From Tamarix chinensis (Eukaryota; Streptophyta; Magnoliopsida; Caryophyllales; Tamaricaceae): a stretch of 64,000 bases of DNA. Of this stretch, positions 60,484-64,000 are shown one piece after another. Location: the NCBI GenBank assembly GCA_030549775.1, contig CM060180.1, positions 88,327,172 to 88,391,171 on the forward strand. The letters run 5' to 3'. The notes beneath the pieces were generated by a model, which searched no databases, was not told the origin of the DNA, and worked only from the letters and a program-made list of their open reading frames with translations. The first letter of the stretch is position 1. Every line of letters begins with the position of its first letter. The translations under genes were made by a program, and so were the position numbers.

Positions 60484-60930
60484 CTATTAAATGTATTATT
60501 TTTATATTTATATTATTATGGTATATTAGATATAAATTTAATTAGATTAAAATTTGGATAAATTTTGGGTTATTAGTTTTAACCATAGTTGGAACCCTGA
60601 TCTGCATCCATTTTTATCGAGGAGCCCTATTTTTTATAATTTGATGTTTTTCCCCTATTTCATCTTTCCTAAATAGCACCCATACCCTAATAATATTTTT
60701 GGTATTTTGCTTTTCTTCTTCCCAGTACAATTTTCTCCCTTACACCAACTCTACCTTGTGTTCCCATCTCCATATCTTACTTGACTTGCTCTAGTCAAGC
60801 CATTGCTCATTTAAGCCTCCATCTCCTCTTGTTTTGCGTTTTCAATTTAGAAAAGATGGCCCCTTTATTCTCCTTCATATTCTTGTTCTTCCTTCTACCT
60901 ATCTTTGTTTTATTCGAACCAGAGCCACCT
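60410..60930 (+). mobile_element. Possible 5' fragment of another large-family copy
   Basis: Begins TATAATATCCCATTTTTAC, continues AT-rich and turns C+T-rich (60715-60850), like the first part of the complete copies. It is cut by copy 5 at 60931. Confidence 0.35.
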
Positions 60931-63658
60931 TATAATACCTTAAAATTGTAAAACCTAGAATTTAATAATTAATCATTATTTTGGATAATTTAAACTTAAA
61001 TTATTAGTTTAATTATTTTGTGGACTTTTGATTTATAAAAATGGATATGATTATTTAGTAAATTATAACAAATATTTTTGATTTATTTTACTATTTTATC
61101 ATATTCTTTTTATTTAAATAAATTCCCAAACTATATTTTACTAAAATTATCTTCTTAAATTAATACCTTAAATTTTAAATAAATTAATTTATTAAAATAA
61201 TTTCTCTAACTAAATAACTTCTAACCCTAATTTCCAAAAATTATTTTATTTTTCTTTTTTCCATTTTCCTTTTCCTCTTTTTTCCCTTCCTTAAGTCGCC
61301 CGACCCTCTTCTTTCTTCCCCTTCCCTTGTTGTGTTGTTAGCCTTCTCCTTCCCCTTTACCCGTCCAACCCCCTTCCTCCCTTCTTTTTCTTCCTTCTTT
61401 CTCCCCTGGTTGGGCCATCCCAACCCCTCTCCCTTCTTTTATTCTTCTCCCTCAATAGAGGGTTGGCCCTCTCTTCCTTCTCTCCCTTCTGACCAGCTTG
61501 CCTACCTCCCCCTCTCCTCCTCTTCTTCTTCCTTATTCTCCCCTTCACATGGAGCTAAGCCATGTTGCACCAACTACTCCTAAAACTCCCCCTCCTCTAC
61601 ACCTGCCATTGCAGTCATCCTGCTTTGTCTCTCTCTCTCACACACACACATCCATTTCCTTTCCATTTTGAGCCAAATGCCCTAGTGTAACACCTCTTAC
61701 GTGACATTCCCTTCCCTTTCTTCTCCCTCTCCTTACCATCCTACGTACCCCGACTTATAGCCTTGCACCCCTACCTAACCCTACCTTTACCATACCTTCT
61801 CTCCCTCTTCTTTTTCTCCTTCTCCTTTGCCCATTTCCTTCCCCTCGAGCTCCCTTCTTCTCCCCCACCGAGCCTTTTTTTCTCCTTTCTTTCCTACTTC
61901 TCCTCCTCCCCTATTTTTGCTTCGCCGCCTAACCACCACCACACCAATCCCCTAACCTCCCTTACTTCCTCCCTACACCACCCAACAACCACCATTAGCC
62001 CCTACAAGCCACCTTTCTCTTCCTTTTTCTTTTCTTCTCCTTCTTGACCTCTACCCTGCAACACTACCTTGCACTGCTATCTCCCCTCTTCTACCACCGC
62101 TGAAGCTGCCCCTCAACCTCTTGACACCTCCCCTACCACCTCCCTACCTCAGCCTATCGAGATTCCCCCTACAGCCCCTCATTTCTCCTCTTCTTTTTTC
62201 CTTCTTTCCTTCCTTCTTCCTCTCCCTCCCTTAGTGCCTCCTTTCTAGCCATGTCGCCATCATCTTCGCCGCCCTAAGCCACCCCTCTCCGACCCTCAAC
62301 CCCTGACCACCACCTACACCCTACCACTCCTCCTCCTACACCCAGCCACTACCCCACTTCCCTCCACAAGCCACCACCGAGACCCTCTTTCTCCCCATTA
62401 TCCACCACCTTCCACCCTTACTCTCCCATTTCTCCCCTTCCCTTTCTTGCATGCAGCTCACGCTACCATTCAGCATGAGTTTTGCTGCACATTATAAGCT
62501 TACTCAACCAAGTTTTGAGGTAAAATACAGTTAGTATTAATGTGTATTTAACAAGCATTTTTGATAAAAAAAAATCTATTCTTTTAATTTTCTTCTACTT
62601 ATGTGCTAGTTTTAACATTATTTCTAGGTATAAACTTCTACTGATCAAATCTTAAACTTTTTAAATGAGGTACAGGTAAAGTTTAATTATTGCTTGAAAT
62701 AAGGTAACCATTATACCCTACTAAAATGTGTGGATATATTTATAATAGCACATTAGGGGTTTTGAATATGTTTGTGTGCATATTATGTGACGTTAAGTAT
62801 ATGATGATTTATAATATATGTTGGTAGTTGAAATGAAAAGCATGCTATATTATGAAATGTGCCATGTGTAGAAATGATGGTTAAGAAATGATCCTTGTTG
62901 TTAATAATAATATTAAATGCATGTATATGTTAGGATAAGCAAATATGGCCATTTATAGTAGAGATAATGTTAATATGAACTCTAGGGGCATTTTAGTAAA
63001 TTTACTTGTATATAGGGTATAGCCTAAATAAGTGTGTATGGTAGATGATAATGGGTATTAATAATGAATAATAATGGTTGGTGGTGTTAGAGGATGCATG
63101 TGGACCATGAGTGACAATATTTTATGTGTTAGCGGTATCTTAGTGATTTTATGAATAAAAATGGTAGTATGGTAATTAGTAATTAAGAAGGGTAGTTTGG
63201 TGATTTTGTATGAAAAAGGGATAACTTGGTAAATTTATGAATAAAAAGGGTAAATTGGTAAATTATTAAATAAGAATGGTACTTTGGTAATTTTGGCATA
63301 AGAAGGCTAACTTAGTAACTTAATGAATTAAAAAGTTTTTTTGGTAATTTTAACTAATAAGGGTAACTTAGGAACTTAGTGAATAAAAAGGGTATCTTGG
63401 TAATTCTATGAATAAAGGGGGTAATATGGTAACTTAATAAGTAAGAAGTATATTTTGGTAATTTGGCACGAGAAAGGGTTAATTTGGTAATTAGTAATTA
63501 AGAAGGGTAGTTTGGTGATTTTGGCATGAGAAGAGGGATAACTTGGTAATTTAATGAATAAAAAGGGTATTTTGGTAATTTAATAAGTAAGAAGGGTAAC
63601 TTGGTAATTTAATGAATAAAAAGGGAATTTTGGTAATTTAATAAGTAAGAAGGGTAAT
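60931..63658 (+). mobile_element. 5' half of the large LTR-like family (copy 5)
   Basis: Starts TATAATACCTTAAAATTGTA and follows copy 3 closely: AT-rich leader, C+T-rich tract (61235-62465), the bridge TTTTGAGGTAAAATACAGTT (compare 13852), then the 30-bp minisatellite (63110-63657). It is interrupted at 63659 by the start of copy 6, so its 3' half should lie to the right of this window. Confidence 0.8.
63110..63657 (+). repeat. 30-bp minisatellite of copy 5
   Basis: Tandem units near AATAAGTAAGAAGGGTA and TTTTGGTAATTT, the same unit as 14395-15110. The last four copies (63530-63657) are the most regular, suggesting recent homogenisation. Confidence 0.85.
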
Positions 63659-64000
63659 GTAATCCCCCAAAATTTTAAAAATCTATAATTTAATAAATAG
63701 CTTTTATTTGAAATAAATTAGCTTTTAAAATTATATAGTTTAATTATTTTATGGATTTTTGAGTATATAAAATTAGATAGGAATATTTAATAAATTAAAA
63801 TAAATATTTTATTATTTTATCGTACTCATTTTATTTAAATAATTTTTCAAACCAATATTTTACTAAAATTATCCTTTTTAAGCCCATATATTTAATTATA
63901 TTAAATTAAATTATTAAATAAATTTATTATTAAAAATATTAAATCCTATTATTTTATAAATTAAATTATTTTAAGTTCACCCTTTTTTATTTTTCTTTTC
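63659..64000 (+). mobile_element. 5' end of a further large-family copy (copy 6)
   Basis: Starts TGTAATCCCCCAAAATTTT directly inside the minisatellite of copy 5, then has the AT-rich leader, and just enters its C+T-rich tract (CACCCTTTTTTATTTTTC) at the window edge. Confidence 0.75.

Overview
This window is nuclear DNA of a flowering plant. It has two convincing protein genes: an intronless P-class pentatricopeptide-repeat (PPR) gene on the + strand, and a nine-coding-exon eIF4G gene on the - strand whose N-terminus has the plant form. Around them is AT-rich, transposon-filled sequence typical of a plant genome. I could not place the species. No bacterial genes, CRISPR array, tRNA gene or intact transposon ORF was seen.

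Layout. 1-7161: stacked copies of a large repeat family with termini TGTAACACCCCAAAATTT-like / AAATTTTGGGGTGTTACA-like. One copy (1544-6594) is complete at 5,051 bp. 7372-20080: a dead Ty3/gypsy retrotransposon bounded by a perfect 5-bp target duplication (ATGAC). Its LTRs, primer-binding site, polypurine tract and decayed gag-protease-RT-RNase H-integrase order are still readable. At least three later insertions cut it: a 1.57-kb repeat (10353-11920), a second complete 5,052-bp copy of the large family (12266-17317), and a 646-bp hAT-like element with 8-bp duplications (18492-19137). 20086-22698: intergenic, with a 345-bp Mutator-like MITE (21454-21798). 22699-25383: PPR gene. 26254-46600: gene-poor repeats, including a fourth large-family copy, LINE-like remnants, minus-oriented degenerate copies, a Cassandra-type TRIM carrying 5S-rRNA-like sequence (41102-41732) and long ATT/AAT microsatellites. 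46628-56990: eIF4G, with a 5'UTR intron and two short uORFs. 57180-64000: more large-family copies on both strands and a LINE zinc-binding remnant.

The two genes are independent. eIF4G is a cytoplasmic translation-initiation scaffold; the PPR protein is probably an organelle RNA-binding factor. The most unusual part of the window is the approximately 5.05-kb family. It has long inverted termini, 5-bp target duplications, a strongly pyrimidine-biased first third, central minisatellites that differ between copies, and conserved stem-loops near the 3' end, but no recognisable protein. The simplest reading is very long solo LTRs of a retrotransposon family. I found no clear new biological system.
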